Source of the DNA: Diphasiastrum complanatum
Lineage: Eukaryota; Streptophyta; Lycopodiopsida; Lycopodiales; Lycopodiaceae
DNA length: 64,000 nucleotides
Assembly: GCA_029204225.1 (NCBI GenBank)
Contig: CM055101.1
Span: forward strand, 6,619,618-6,683,617
Reading direction: 5' to 3'
The notes beneath the pieces were generated by a model. The model was not told the DNA's origin. It saw nothing but the letters and a program-made list of their open reading frames with translations, and did not search any database. The position numbers were made by a program, and so were the translations under genes. Shown piece after piece: positions 13,281 to 24,889 of this stretch. How positions within the stretch are numbered: position 1 is the first letter of the stretch; the number at the start of each line of letters is the position of its first letter.

Positions 13281-13827
13281 TGTTATGTACCATAACAGTA
13301 TGCCCTTCAGTGACGGCCTCGAAAGGGGCATGACGCACAGGACTGGAGTTATCGACATGTCTAGGTGCAATGTGTCACCATCCTAGGTGGTCACGTGTTG
13401 CCGGTAGGACCATGCTTGATGAGACCCACTGAGCTATGCCTACATAGTGGTGGGGTTTTCCTCTTTCCATTGACTCAGTCTACCTGGGAGTTGGTGGATG
13501 GAGAGCACGTGCATTAGCCAAGATGTATCTCTAGGCCAGGAGATGTGTGCTAGGGAGAGCCGAGTGTGATGGCTGGTGGTATGGGATGCCAATTATCGTA
13601 GGAGGCTTGACCGGGCATGATTGTGTCGATTGCTTTAGGGCATGGGGGTGGGTCGATTGTGACCCTACGGTTGGGCGGTTACGGTGCGTCGTCACTGGTA
13701 TGGGGGGGTGTGTGGAACCTTCAAGGTAGTCGATGATCCTAGGGAGTTGTAATAGATACAGCCTTACTTTGGCAATGTGACTCCTCTATTGGCTTCTATC
13801 TCAATATAGCAAAGGAGATCTATTGCA
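13281..13827 (+). repeat. 3' LTR of the gypsy element
   Basis: Starts TGTTATGTACC after the polypurine tract. The start resembles the TGTTACATACC of the second gypsy element here. The end is placed at the CA of TATTGCA because reverse transcriptase coding of another element begins at once afterwards. No partner LTR is present, so the right end is inferred. Confidence 0.6.
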
Positions 13828-14640
13828 TGGAGGCCATGGACATTTCCAAATGTTATGAAAATATACCCCTAAATGGGCCGGATGGGCTGAAGACAGTTCT
13901 AAAAAAAACTAATCCTATTCGCCTTCAAATTCACAAAAGAAAAAACCCTTCACTATAAATGGATATCGAAAGTTAAGGATTTCCAATGGTCCTCTGATAA
14001 ATGGAATGCTATTGACATGGATACAATATGTATATGGAATTCTTTGTTGATAGATAATGAATTATTAGACTTGGTAATCACACATGGAGACAAGTCAAGG
14101 GGATCCCTATGAGATTCTCTTGCTCACCCATTTGGTGTAATTGGTGTCTCTCTTACTTCAAATTGCAGTTTATTAAAAGATTGGCAAAATTGAGATAGAT
14201 AAAATTCATGAATGATTTCAAGTTCTCTTTCAGATATATTGATGATATATGCTTTATCAACAATCCCTCCATCGACAAGTTTCCTGACAAAACTCAGCCT
14301 AGAGTACTGGACAACCCTTTCTGGATTTACCCCTTGGAATATCTCGATATAGATAAAAGCAACAGGGCCAACAATACAATAAAATTTTTAAACATTACCA
14401 TTTCTTTTAATCCGATAAATGGTGAGGTTATCATTTCTAAGTATGACAAAAGAAGAGATTTGCCCTTTTAGTTTTTGCAATACATGCACTTGGCTTCCAA
14501 TAGAACAATGTATAATTCTTATAAAATCATCATATCTCAGGTCATTGCGGCCCATATATTGTTGTAATAAGCAATATACATTTCTAATGGAAGTTAAAAT
14601 TCTTATTGATGCATTTCAAAACAAATGATTTTCTAAAAAT
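13828..14640 (+). pseudogene. Penelope-like (telomerase-related) reverse transcriptase remnant, copy 1
   Basis: In broken frames this gives RT palm motifs in order: DISKCYENIPLNGPDGL (motif A, about 13839), WRQVKGIPMRFSCSPIWCNW (motif B, about 14085), FRYIDDICFINNP (motif C with the Asp pair, about 14230), then YPLEYLDI, FLNITISF and YDKRRDLPF. The pattern GIPMG...P..CN, then YIDD, then FL(N/D)ltI, then YDKR, fits Penelope-like elements and not copia, gypsy or LINE RT as far as I know. One frameshift lies near 14075, with stops near 14200 and 14469. A second copy at 49247-51420 has a matching motif-B region. No endonuclease domain is seen. Confidence 0.65.
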
Positions 14641-14761
14641 CAAATTATGTTTGATCATAGATAAGTTACTGACACAAGAAACTTTTTTCGGACTATCTTT
14701 GGAGCTGCTTGCAATCATTTACTCTTCTTTCGTGGGCAGTTACCTTTCCATTAGGGGAGAG

Positions 14762-14806
14762 CTAGCTGCCCCTAAGTGATTCACTGACTGCAGGTTTGGT
14801 CGGTGG

Positions 14807-14900
<94 letters not shown>

Positions 14901-15205
14901 GAGGTGTTCTTAGCCTTATAGATGGACTTGAGACAATACCAAGCTTCCTTGGATGTAGAACAATCACCAATCTCCCTCAATATCTCATTAGAGACATTCA
15001 TCTTAATGTAGTGGAGAGCCATCCTAGCTCTCTCCTTGTATTTTTGTACTTCTTGAAGGACTTGAGGCTCCTCCTCAATCCCAAGTACAATGTCCAACAC
15101 ATCTTGGAGTATCAAGATGGACTCCATCCTCAACTTCCATATTGAATAATTGGAAGTAGACAATCTCTCACTTGGTTGCAACAAGTATGAACTAATAGAA
15201 GTCAT
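14762..15205 (-). pseudogene. Ty1/copia gag, N-terminal part, with a GA microsatellite in frame
   Basis: Minus-strand frame from ATG at 15205. It reads NYSIWKLRMESIL (the gag N-terminal helix region, UBN2/DUF4219 type) and later STSKEAWYCLKSIYKAKNTS. A (GA)n tract then replaces the next gag residues and is translated as Arg-Glu repeats before unrelated sequence. The intact relative at 62350-62778 continues after NTSR with VLMLRNQIL, so the tract grew from the AGAGAG at that codon and cut the gene. It belongs with the LTR at 15870-16684, which is its 5' LTR. Confidence 0.8.
14809..14899. repeat. (TC)n/(GA)n microsatellite inside copia gag
   Basis: About 90 nt of unbroken TC on the plus strand. 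Its right edge falls exactly at the NTSR codons of the antisense gag. Confidence 0.98.
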
Positions 15206-15869
15206 GTAAAGTGGAGATAAATAAAAGTGATGAACAAAAAATGTTGCTTCTCTCTCACTATAGGATCCAATAATGGTGTGCTACCATCTCCTATGGGCAA
15301 AGTTAGGATTAAACACTCTTAGCATGTGTGAAATACACTAAGAAACCAAATTTGACTCAAATACAATGATATTGCATGAAACAAAATGGCTAAGATCTCA
15401 AAACAGTGCTAGATCACATATAGAGGAGATTGGTAAGCATTCAACTGTGATTTTGGATCAAACAAGCAATCTCTTGACCAAACCAAATGTGTCCACCTAG
15501 GTCTAGGTGCCCTACCTAACCCTCTTCAAAAGCTTATAGCTTTTGATTGGCACAACCAAATGGAATGAAATGATTGCATCAAAAACTAGACAAAAATAGC
15601 TTCAAAACAAGCTATCTAGCAAGATTTTTGGATCAACCACGAAAGAGAACTCTCAAACTGAAATTGGATGTTCCTCACACATGTCTGAGCACTTGATTCC
15701 GTACAGTACCAGGTCAGACCCAATCAATGCCCTATTGATATCTTTTGATCCAAAATTGGACAAGATAGCTAGGAAAATGGATCTTGACAATTTCTAGCTC
15801 AAGATTGATGAATAGTTTTCACTCAAATGGACCAAAATGCATGGTAACCTTAGGTAGTCTCTGATACCA
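15206..15869 (-). mobile_element. Copia leader with tRNA-Met primer-binding site
   Basis: Untranslated leader between the 5' LTR and gag, read leftwards. At 15859-15869 the minus strand is TGGTATCAGAG, complementary to the 3' end of initiator tRNA-Met, directly abutting the LTR. The leader matches 55190-55756 closely, showing two insertions of one family. Confidence 0.85.
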
Positions 15870-16684
15870 TGTTGATTTCACACGTGTGGACTGTCCACAA
15901 CATGTACTTGTGATCTCCTAAGATGTGTAGATGCACCAAGATCAAGACTAGATTGAGATTCAAGATCTATCTTTGATTCTATGGCAAAAACACACTACTA
16001 CATGCATTCAATCACTTCCAACTCTCACTCACACGTGTGGGAAGTGTTCCAAGAGTAATCTAAGTAGAAACAAGCTGCTCTCCTTGGGTAGAGAGAAAAT
16101 CATCAATAGCTCTCGGGTAGAGAGAGAAAGCTAGAAAATAACTTACACTCAAAATCCACTCAATCTCAAAATCAATTAGATCCAAATGAGGAGTACAATG
16201 ATACTAGTAGATCCACGAGCTACCACTATGCTTAACTATGATTGGACCACACTTTTCCACCTCTTAATCCTATTGGACCATTGATCCATGCACCTCTAAA
16301 TTCTATTGGACCATTTTCAAGCAAACCTCAAATTCTATTGGACCACTCATGGTTCCACCTCTAAATCCTATTGGACCTCTTAACTTTCATCAAACAAAAG
16401 CATTACACTTGTCTACACTCTAATTGGCACAAGTTTGGCTCTATTTTGGCTCAATATTGGCATTACAAGTGGAAATGGATAATTTGCCATCTATGCCAAA
16501 TTTGACCCTATCAACATCCTACACCTAAATGCTTGACTATGAAATTCTATGAGACCCCTATATCAAACATTTTTTATTTACTTTACAATTCTCTACACGT
16601 GGGAACATCCTCCACACATGTGAGATTCACTTACAAACTTCTATCATAAAAAATACCAAGCTAGATTTTTGCCAACTTCTCACA
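15870..16684 (-). repeat. Copia LTR (5' LTR of the antisense element), 815 nt
   Basis: Minus strand starts TGTGAGAAGTTGGC and ends CACGTGTGAAATCAACA next to the primer-binding site. Other copies of the same LTR are at 18218-18616, 53412-53802 and 55757-56491, all shorter through internal deletions. Its right end abuts reverse transcriptase coding sequence of a sense copia element, so it was inserted into that element or joined to it by rearrangement. Confidence 0.85.
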
Positions 16685-18217
16685 TCTCATGAAGAGCCAA
16701 AGAATGTACAAGAGACACTCAATACCAAGGAGTGGTATGATGCCATGAAGCAAGAGTATGATGCATTGATCGCCAACAATACTTGTGGATCCTCCATCCA
16801 ACAAGCATGTGATTGGTTGCAAATGGGTATTTCGGATCAAGTACAATCATGATGGCACCATCAACAAGTATAAAGCAAGATTATGTGCCAAAGGATTTGC
16901 TCAAATCCATGGCCCTATGAGGAGAACTTTGCACCCATTGCAAAGATGGTGACAATAAGAATTCTTATTTCTCTTGCTTGTTTCTTTAAGTGGAAGGTGT
17001 TCCAATTAGATATATCCAATGCTTTTCTAAATGGTTATCTTGAGGAGGAGATCTATATGGAACAACCTCAAGGATTCATCAAGGATGAGTTCAAAGTGTG
17101 CTTGCTCTTTAAAAGTCTTTATGGACTCAAGCAAGCACCAAGATCATGGTATTCAAGACTTAATTCTTTCCTTATCTCACTAGGATTTACTCTTAGTGAC
17201 TATGATCCTTCCATGTATCTAAAGTTTGTTGATAGTAATATTGTCATTCTTCTAATTTATGTTGATGACATTATTCTTTGTGGAAGTTGTATCAAGGTAG
17301 TTGATGAAACTAAGCTAGCACTTGGATGTGAGTTTAAAATGCAAGATCTAGGATAAATACATTACATACTAGGCCTAGAGGTTGATTTTTATGAAGATCA
17401 CTAGATATGCTCACTCTATGTTGAGAAAATTCCATATGGAAAATTCTAAGAGCATAGATACTCCAATGGAGAAAATTGTAAAAGATCCTAATAAAGGTGA
17501 TGAAAGATCCTTCGAGGACATCACACTTTTTAGGAGTCTTGTAGGCTCCTTGATTTGGCTTACCATTACTAGTCCTGATTTAAGTTTTTGTGTGCACAAA
17601 TTGAGTCAATTTATGCAAGATCCTGAGATTCATCTTTGGAAGATGGCCAAGAGGATTCTAAGATATGTATCTTCATCTTGTGATTATGTTCTACTTTATA
17701 TAAGTGAAGATCTATCCATTGTTAGCTACTCGGATTCGGATTTTGCAAGTGACAAGTTGGATCGAAAGTCTATTAGTGCATACACTATCTTTCTTGGAGG
17801 CAATCTAATATCTTGGCTTTCCAAAAAGCAAGATACTATATCTCTCTCTTCATGTAAGGCCGAGTACAAAGCACTCACTACAACCACCAAAGAGGTGCTT
17901 TGGATCAAGAGATTATTATTGGAGCTAAAGTGCATCAAGGAATATGATCTACCAATGATCAAGTGTGATAATATCTCGGCTCAAGCTCTTGCCAATAATC
18001 CCATATTTCATGCAAGAAGCAAGCATATAGAAGTGGCACACCATTTTGTGAGAGAAAAGCTTATTGGAGGAGAAATTTATTTGGAGCATGTCAACTCGTC
18101 CTCTTGTATTGCCGATCTACTCACCAAGCCTTTGAGCCAAAAGTGCTTTCATCAAGCATAGATCTTGGAGTTATGTCAAGGTCAATGCTCAAATCTTCAT
18201 AGATAATTTTTTAGGAG
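16685..18217 (+). pseudogene. Ty1/copia reverse transcriptase-RNase H, element 1
   Basis: RT begins at VIGCKWVFRIKYNHDG, continues NFAPIAKMVTIRILISLA, FQLDISNAFLNGYLEEEIYM and GLKQAPRSWYSRLN, and keeps the catalytic LIYVDDIILCG near 17260. A TAA at about 17355 and a frameshift separate it from RNase H (SDSDFASDKLDRKS, SSCKAEYKALT, CDNISAQALANNP, HFVREKL), which ends at 18161. Gag, protease and integrase are missing on the 5' side, where the antisense LTR abuts. Its 3' LTR follows at 18218. Confidence 0.9.
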
Positions 18218-18616
18218 TGTGAAGAATTGAAAAAGATTATCTATGTTAGATATAGGGGTCTTATGTTTTTTATATCAAGCATCTAGGTATAGGATGTTGA
18301 TATGACCAAATTTGGCATAGATGACAAATTACCCATTTCCACTTGTAATGCCACTATTTAGCCAAAATAGAGTAAGAGGCTAAACTCGTGCCAATTAGAG
18401 TGTAGACAAGTGTAATACTTTTGTTTGGTGAAATTTAAGAGGTCCAATAGGATTTAGAGGTGGAACCTTGAGGGGTCCAATAATGTAGCAGTGTGTTTTT
18501 GCCATAGAATCAAAGATAGATCTTGAATCTCAATCTACTCTTGATCTTGGTGCATCTACACACCTTAGGAGATCACAACTACATGTTGTGGATAGTCCAC
18601 ACGTGTGAAATCAACA
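18218..18616 (+). repeat. Copia LTR, internally deleted (399 nt)
   Basis: Follows the tract TTTTTTAGGAG, starts TGTGAAGAATTG and ends GTGTGAAATCAACA, matching the longer antisense copy at 15870-16684. A middle section is lost near the GGGGTCCAATAATG junction. It is directly followed by mid-integrase sequence without a primer-binding site. Confidence 0.85.
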
Positions 18617-19200
18617 TTCCAGACTATGGTATTTGATTATTTCCTCAAATTCAAAGCTCTTGTTGAAAAGCAATTCTCTTTCAAACTCAAAGTTTTGAAA
18701 TATGATGGTGGTGGAGAGTATATCTCCAACAAGTTTCATGATTTTTGTGAGCAAGAAGGTATCGAAAGAGAATTATCTTGTGCCTATTACCCTTCTCAAA
18801 ATGGGGTGGCCGAGAGGAAGAATAGAGCTCTATGTTAATGTGCCAAAGCTCTAAGAATTGAAGCATCCTTGTCAAAGGATTTTTGGGGAGAGGCCATCGA
18901 TTGTGCCAATTATCTATGCAATAGACTCCCTCATCTTACTCTTGGAGGAAAGACACCTTATGAGATGTTGCATAAAGAGAAGCCTAAGGTTGATCACCTT
19001 AGAATCTTTGGATGTATTTGCTTTGCTCATGTTCCTTTGGAGACTAGGAAGAAGGACGATCCAAGCTCAAGCAAAGGGAGTTATGGTTGGATATTTATCT
19101 ACCAAGAAGGCTTATAGAGTCTATATACTCTCTACTTGCAAAGTCATTGAAAGTAGAGATGTCATTTTTTCATGAAGACCAAAACATCACCTTGGATGGG
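18617..19200 (+). pseudogene. Ty1/copia integrase fragment, element 2
   Basis: Starts in the middle of the integrase core (YDGGGEYISNKFHDFC, then AYYPSQNGVAERKNR, then WGEAIDCANYLCNRLPH) and runs into the conserved TPYEMLHKEKPKVDHLRIFG block. The catalytic D...E portion is partly present; the zinc-binding N-terminus is missing. A TAA at about 18837 and a frameshift near 19070 break it. It belongs with the RT at 19397-20932. Confidence 0.9.
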
Positions 19201-19396
19201 GCCAAGATCAAAGCATCTCATGATGCCTCTTCTATTATAACCAAGATATGATGGGGTCAAGGCTTGATGAGGAGCATCCTCATGCATTCACACCTAGAAG
19301 GTCCATGAGAGAGAGAGATCCGAGCCCAAGAGGCTCTCATATATTGACAAAGGCAAGCATGTGGATGTTGAATCCACCAATTATGCATTTTTTTAT

Positions 19397-20932
19397 CTCT
19401 CGTGAAGAGTCTAGAAGTGTCTAAGATGCACTCCAATCAAAGGAGTGGTATGAAGCTATGGAACAAGAATATGATGCTTTGATTATCAACAAAACTTGGG
19501 AGCTAGTGGATCCACCTACCAACAAGCACACTATTGGATGCAAGTGAGTGTTTAGAATAAAGTACAACAATGATGGTTCTATGAACAAGCTCAAAGCAAG
19601 GATATGTACAAAAGAATATGCTAAAATCCAAGGCCTTGAATATGAAGACACCTTTTCACCTGTTGCAAAGATGTTGACTATAGGAATCATCATCTCTATT
19701 GCTTGCTACTTCAGTTGGAAAATGTTCCAACTTGATGTATCTAATGCATTTCTCAATGGGTATCTTGAGGAGGAGATATATATGGAGCAACTACAAGGAT
19801 TTATCAAGCAAGGCCTACTTTTCAAAAGTCTATATGGGCTCAAGCAAGCCCCAAGATCATGGTATGCAAGGCTCAACTCGTTTCTCATTTCACTTGGATT
19901 TGTTCTAAGTGACTATGATCGTTCCACGTACTTAAATTTTGTTGATAGTGATCTTGTCATTCTCATCATCTATGTAGATGACATCATCCTATGTGGAAAT
20001 TGCATGAAGCTAGTAGATGAGACTAAAAGTGCACTTGGTAGTGAATTGAAATTTCAAGATGTAGGAGAGCTTCACTGGGCCTAGAGATTGATTTATTTCA
20101 TGATCATGCTTTCATAAGTCAATCGAGATATGCTCTTTCAATGCTCAAAAAGTTTCATATGGAAAATTGTAAGAGTGTAGATACACCTATGGAGCATATT
20201 GTAAAAGATCCTAATAAGGGAGATGAAAGATCCTTTGAGGAAATCACCCTTTTTAGGAGTCTTATTGGCTCCTTGATTTGGTTGGCCATCACTAGGCCCG
20301 ATTTAAGATTTTGTGTGCATAAGCTAAGTCAATTCATGCAAGATCCAAAGATCTATCATTGGAAATCGGCCAAGAGAGTCTTGAGATATGTTTCTTCTAC
20401 ATATGATTATGGATTATTCTACAAAAGTGAAGATCTATCAATGGAAGCCTACTCGGACTCAGATTTTGGTAGTGACAATGTGGATCGAAAATCCACAAGT
20501 GCCTACACAATATTTCTTGGAGGAAATCTCATATCTTGGCTATCCAAGAAGCAATACACCATTTCACTATCATCTTGTGAGGCCGAGTATAAGGCCCTTA
20601 CAACAACAACAAAAGAGGTGCTATGGATCAAAATACTATTATTGGAGCTCAAGTGCATCAAAGATGAAGATCTACCTATAATCAAGTGTGACAACGTCTC
20701 GGCTCAAGCCATTGCCAACAGTCCTATCTTTCATGCAAGGAGTAATCATATTGAAGCTGCACATCATTTTGTAAGGGAAAAGCTTATTGGAGGAGAGATC
20801 AGCTTGGAGCACATTGGATCATCTTCATGCATTGCCGATCTTCTCACCAAGCCATTGCTCAAGAGTGCTTTCATCAAGCATAGATCTAATCTTGGCTTGA
20901 TTCCAAGATCCATGTTACTTTTAAAATAGATA
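19397..20932 (+). pseudogene. Ty1/copia reverse transcriptase-RNase H, element 2
   Basis: RT from about 19440: DTFSPVAKMLTIGIIISIA, FQLDVSNAFLNGYLEEEIYM, GLKQAPRSWYARLN, and intact catalytic LIIYVDDIILCG near 19970. A frameshift near 20080 separates RNase H (SDSDFGSDNVDRKSTS, SSCEAEYKALTTTTK, CDNVSAQAIANSP, ADLLTKPLLKSAFIKHRS), ending at TAG about 20929. It is closely related to element 1 and better preserved. RNase H is essentially complete. Confidence 0.92.
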
Positions 20933-20946
20933 TCTTTAAGGAGGAG

Positions 20947-21332
20947 TTTGAAAAATAGTAGAAGCTAATTATGTTGAGTTAGGGGGTATGTCGACTTTTT
21001 TTTGTCTCAATTCACATGTTAGTAGGTGATTAGAGTTTGTGAGAGTTTCTACATTCTGAGTTTTTTTGGCTTTCTCTCTCTACCTGAGGAGTTGTACTTT
21101 GTTTCTCTCTCTACTCGAGAGCAAAACTTTTTTATACTGAGTTTTTTCATCACAAGTCTCCCACACATGTGAATGTACTTTGGTGAATGATTTATGCATG
21201 ATTCATTGTGCTCTCAACTTAAATTTGTGAGATAGATCTTGGAATTCAATCTATAGCTTGATCTTTGTGCAATCACCACATCTTAGGAGATCAATCACAC
21301 TTTGGGCTGTCCCACAGATGTGAAATTTAACA
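20947..21332 (+). repeat. 3' LTR of copia element 2, diverged
   Basis: Follows the polypurine tract AAGGAGGAG. It starts TTTGAAAAATAG, aligned with TGTGAAGAATTG of sister LTRs, and ends ATGTGAAATTTAACA. It is more diverged and shorter than the others, with shared blocks such as CTTAGGAGATCA. Confidence 0.75.
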
Positions 21333-22119
21333 GCCTAGTCATCAACTTTAAAATCTCTAAGAGAATTCATAATATTAGCATAATGCTTAGCCCTATCTTG
21401 ACCACTACGAATACTCTCATGAACTTATTGTAGTATTTTTTACATTTCATGCAGAAAAATTGCAATCTTTTGAACTTGAAAGATTTCATCTCCCCATTAA
21501 CTAGAGATCTAGGTTGAAAACAATATAAGCATATATGGCCTACAATGTATAACAGAATGTTTTTTTACTATTGTAAGCAAACTCTATCAAAGAAAGTAGT
21601 ATTTCTGATGAGAGTGTTTGTGTGAAACATGTATCCTAAAAATTATTTTCATAGTCTAATTAGTTCTTTCAGTCTACACATCTATTTTATGATGATCTCA
21701 AATTTATGGAAAACTATACACTAAAAGTTATATGTGAATGTGAAATCTCTATCGATAATAATATTATTTGATAGTCCATACCATCTAAATAATATTTCAA
21801 CAAAGATTTGGGCTAAATTTGAAGCTTTTGAAATTGACTTTATCGGAATCTCTTGGCGTGCTCAAATTAGGTGTGAAATAAGCAAAACAACATAGAGAAC
21901 TTTACAGGATTTTTACCAAAACTACAACATCAATTTGATTTAGATCGAATGGAGGAATGTCTTGGTAGGTGTCAGAGACAACCATGAAGGGAGTGAACAA
22001 TTAGGCATCTGAGATAGACATGCTCCTTTGAGATTAGACATTCCAAATTGAGTGTGTCAATTGAGAAAGAAAATTATCAGAAAGTATTCATAGTGCAATA
22101 CACATAAGGAAATAGAGAA
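21333..22119. other. Gene-free stretch, possible old repeat
   Basis: AT-rich. Antisense reading gives short retroelement-like scraps but nothing firm enough to name. No RNA gene seen. Confidence 0.35.
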
Positions 22120-22677
22120 TCTTAATTAAGCAGTTGTGAATACAACAATCAGATCACAATCCTGTGCCCAAGAATGGCTCACAGTAATGGCGCACTATGT
22201 GTAGTGATCTTACTTAGCTAGCTATAGATTAAATAACAATCTCTATTCCTTGAATAGCTTTCACCCTCTCTAAGATCTCTGATCCTATGGAATCAGATAA
22301 TTAAGACACAATGGAGTTCGTGCATGAACTCTGATTCACTCTTCTCCACTTGCATGTGTGTTCATCACATGTTCATCACTGGTTGTTATTTTACGTGAGT
22401 TGCCGTTATGTATATATACATGGAACAGTTACAATGACTACATGGGCAATGAGCGTGAGACAACATAGTTACTAGGAGTGCTAAAGTGAACTGTGACGTG
22501 GTGGATAGGGCAGTGTGGATGACATGGATCTCAAACTCGAAGAATTTGAGTTCATAGGTGATCAAAGAGGATGTAGTCGAGGTTCTCAAACTCAAAGAGT
22601 TCGTCATCGATCCCGCTTCTGCTCCAGTTGATTGATTGCACAGACGTTCAACTTTAGTGAGTAAGCCTGCAAAGTTG

Positions 22678-22744
<67 letters not shown>

Positions 22745-22884
22745 GTGTGTGTGTGTGTGTGTGTGTACACATGTATTTACATAGTGTACGGGTGCTCAAG
22801 GCGAACTCGAATGATTCATGTTCTGATGACTCAAATTCAAATTATTCTAATTCTGGTGAGTTGGAGTGATGTTTAATTCCAACA
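22120..22884 (-). repeat. Copia-type 3' LTR (minus), left end uncertain
   Basis: On the minus strand a purine tract CTTAAGGGAGGG precedes TGTTGGAATTAAAC, the LTR start at 22884. It contains a TATATATA box near 22411-22421 in the same orientation and a (CA)n(GT)n block. The left end is not defined because no second LTR is present. Confidence 0.55.
22679..22766. repeat. Compound (CA)n-(GT)n microsatellite
   Basis: About 32 CA repeats followed directly by about 12 GT repeats. The two halves are complementary, so the block is a natural hairpin. Confidence 0.98.
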
Positions 22885-22895
22885 CCCTCCCTTAA

Positions 22896-24870
22896 GCTTA
22901 ACTCCTAGGATCTTGAATAAAATTTAGAAAGCGACATAATGCAACATGCTTTTCTCTTTACAGAGGCTTAGTCAAGATATCAGTCAACATACTGGTAGTA
23001 GGATAGTAACTTAATTCGACATCTTTATTTTGAACTTTCTCTCTAAGAAAATGAAATTGAACTTCAATGTGTTTAGTTCTAGTGTGAGTTCGTGGGTTCA
23101 GAGATAGAGCAATGCAGCTCTGATTGTCACAATAAGTATAGTTGGACTGAGTTGAGAGATCATAACATCCTAAAGCAATCTTCTAAGCCAGATAATTTTC
23201 TTCACTATAGAGGTAGCTGCAACATATTTTGATTCTGTGGAGAAGAAAGAAATGCATTTATGCTTTCGACTGTTCCATGGGTCCTCCTGCTAGAAAGCAA
23301 AGATAACCAGAAGTGGATTTTCTTGTGTCCACATTACTAGCCCAATCAAAGTCAGAATAAGTAAGTAGTGCCAAGGCATGCTCTGTATTTCCATTATAAC
23401 ACAAAGCATAGTGCTTAGTGGCTTGAATGTATCTTAGTATCCTGAGTAGAGCCTTCCAGTGAGGTAGGCCGGGATTTGACATAAATTGTGACAATGTGCT
23501 GACTGTAAATGCTAGATCAGGTCTAGTGCACACCATTGGCATACATGATCGATTCGACTATCGACTGGACTATCAACTAATTGGGGTAGTTGCACATCTA
23601 TTTCTTCTCTGCATCAGTCTTCAGGCACATATCCTTTGACACTTTGAATCCTAGGTCCATAGGCGAGTCTATTGACTTGCAGTTTTCCATGCATATCTAT
23701 AGAGTACACTGGTTAGATACCTTTCTTGACTTAATGTGATACTTCACTTCTCTTTGTCTCTGTATATTTCGATTCCCAGAAGGTAGTGCACAGGGCCTAA
23801 ATCAGTCATTTTGAGTTCCTTCGACAAAAGAGTCTTCGTCTCATGAAGGAACTGATTCGAATTGTTGATGATCAGTGAGTCATTTACATATAGAGCTATT
23901 ATGACATAGCTTGAGCCTTGCTGTTTGAGATAAACGTTAGAGTCAGCAGAGTTCGGGATGAAATCATGCTACAACAAGAATCGATTGATTGTATTAAGCC
24001 AGGCCCTTGGAGCTTGCTTTAGACTGTAGAGAGCTTTCTGTAGTTTACATACTTTGTGTTCTTGGACTTGAAGCACGTAACCTTCAGGTTGATAGATGTA
24101 GATGTCTTCTTGTACATATTTGTTTGGAATGGTTGTCTGAACATCCATCTGGTGTACTTCTAGATCTTTGGCAACTATGAAGGCAAATAAAGATTGAATT
24201 GATTGAAGTCTTATGACTGGACTATAAGTCTCAGTGTAGTCAATCCCATAGGTTTGTTTGTAACCATTGACGACTAGACGACCTTTCCATCTGGCTGTTG
24301 AACCATCTGGATTGAGCCTCATATTGAAGATCCACTTCGTGTTGATGATCTTTACATCTGCAGGGGCTTCCACAAGATGTCAGGACTTGTTCTTCGTCAG
24401 TGTATTGTACTCAGCATGCATGGCGGAATGCCAGTTGTTTGCATTCAAACTTGACAATGCTTTTGTTACTAAAGTAGCTTCATCGTTGTTGATGAATGTC
24501 TGAGGGACAAAACGATCAGGTTCTTGTCGATGTCGTTCGTGCAGATCTTCGAACAATAGTCTGTTGCTGAGATGATGATCCTCCTTGCTGTGCGACAGGG
24601 ATATCTTCGATTTTTGTCAAAATAGCCGTAGGTGGAGGCTTGTCGATGGTGATGGGAGTCGTTGGAATGAACTCTTGCATTGGCTTCTTCTGCTTGAAGT
24701 CAAAGAATTAATCTTCGAGGAAGACAACATCTCGACTAACTAAGATTTGGCTTGTCTCAACATCAAACATTCGATATGTTTTGTGTGATGTCGAGTATCC
24801 ACATCCATGCTCAACAAGTCCACAAACGTCAAAAAGCATGGCATGATCGATCATTGAAAATTAGAGACTT
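22896..24870 (-). pseudogene. Ty1/copia pol (integrase tail, RT, RNase H), second lineage
   Basis: Minus strand. RT spans about 24400-23690 (TKWIFNMRLNPDGS, YTETYSPVIRLQSI, HQMDVQTTIPNKYVQEDIYI, LKQAPRAWL) and RNase H about 23570-22900 (CTRPDLAFTVSTLSQFM, YSDFDWASNVDTRKSTSGY). At the catalytic loop (about 23905) it reads LYVND instead of YVDD, so a metal-binding Asp is lost. The sequence is a different lineage from the 16.7-21.3 kb elements. Several stops and frameshifts occur, and upstream gag and most of integrase are missing. Confidence 0.85.
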
Positions 24871-24889
24871 CCAGGTTGGAGATTAGGTC

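Noticed and set aside
18295-18616. LTR beginning at TGTTGATATGACC
   Set aside because: Upstream sequence (to TGTGAAGAATTG) is shared by all LTR copies including one next to a primer-binding site, so the LTR starts earlier at 18218.
22386-22869. Frames rich in His-Thr or Cys-Val repeats
   Set aside because: Products of the (CA)n-(GT)n block.
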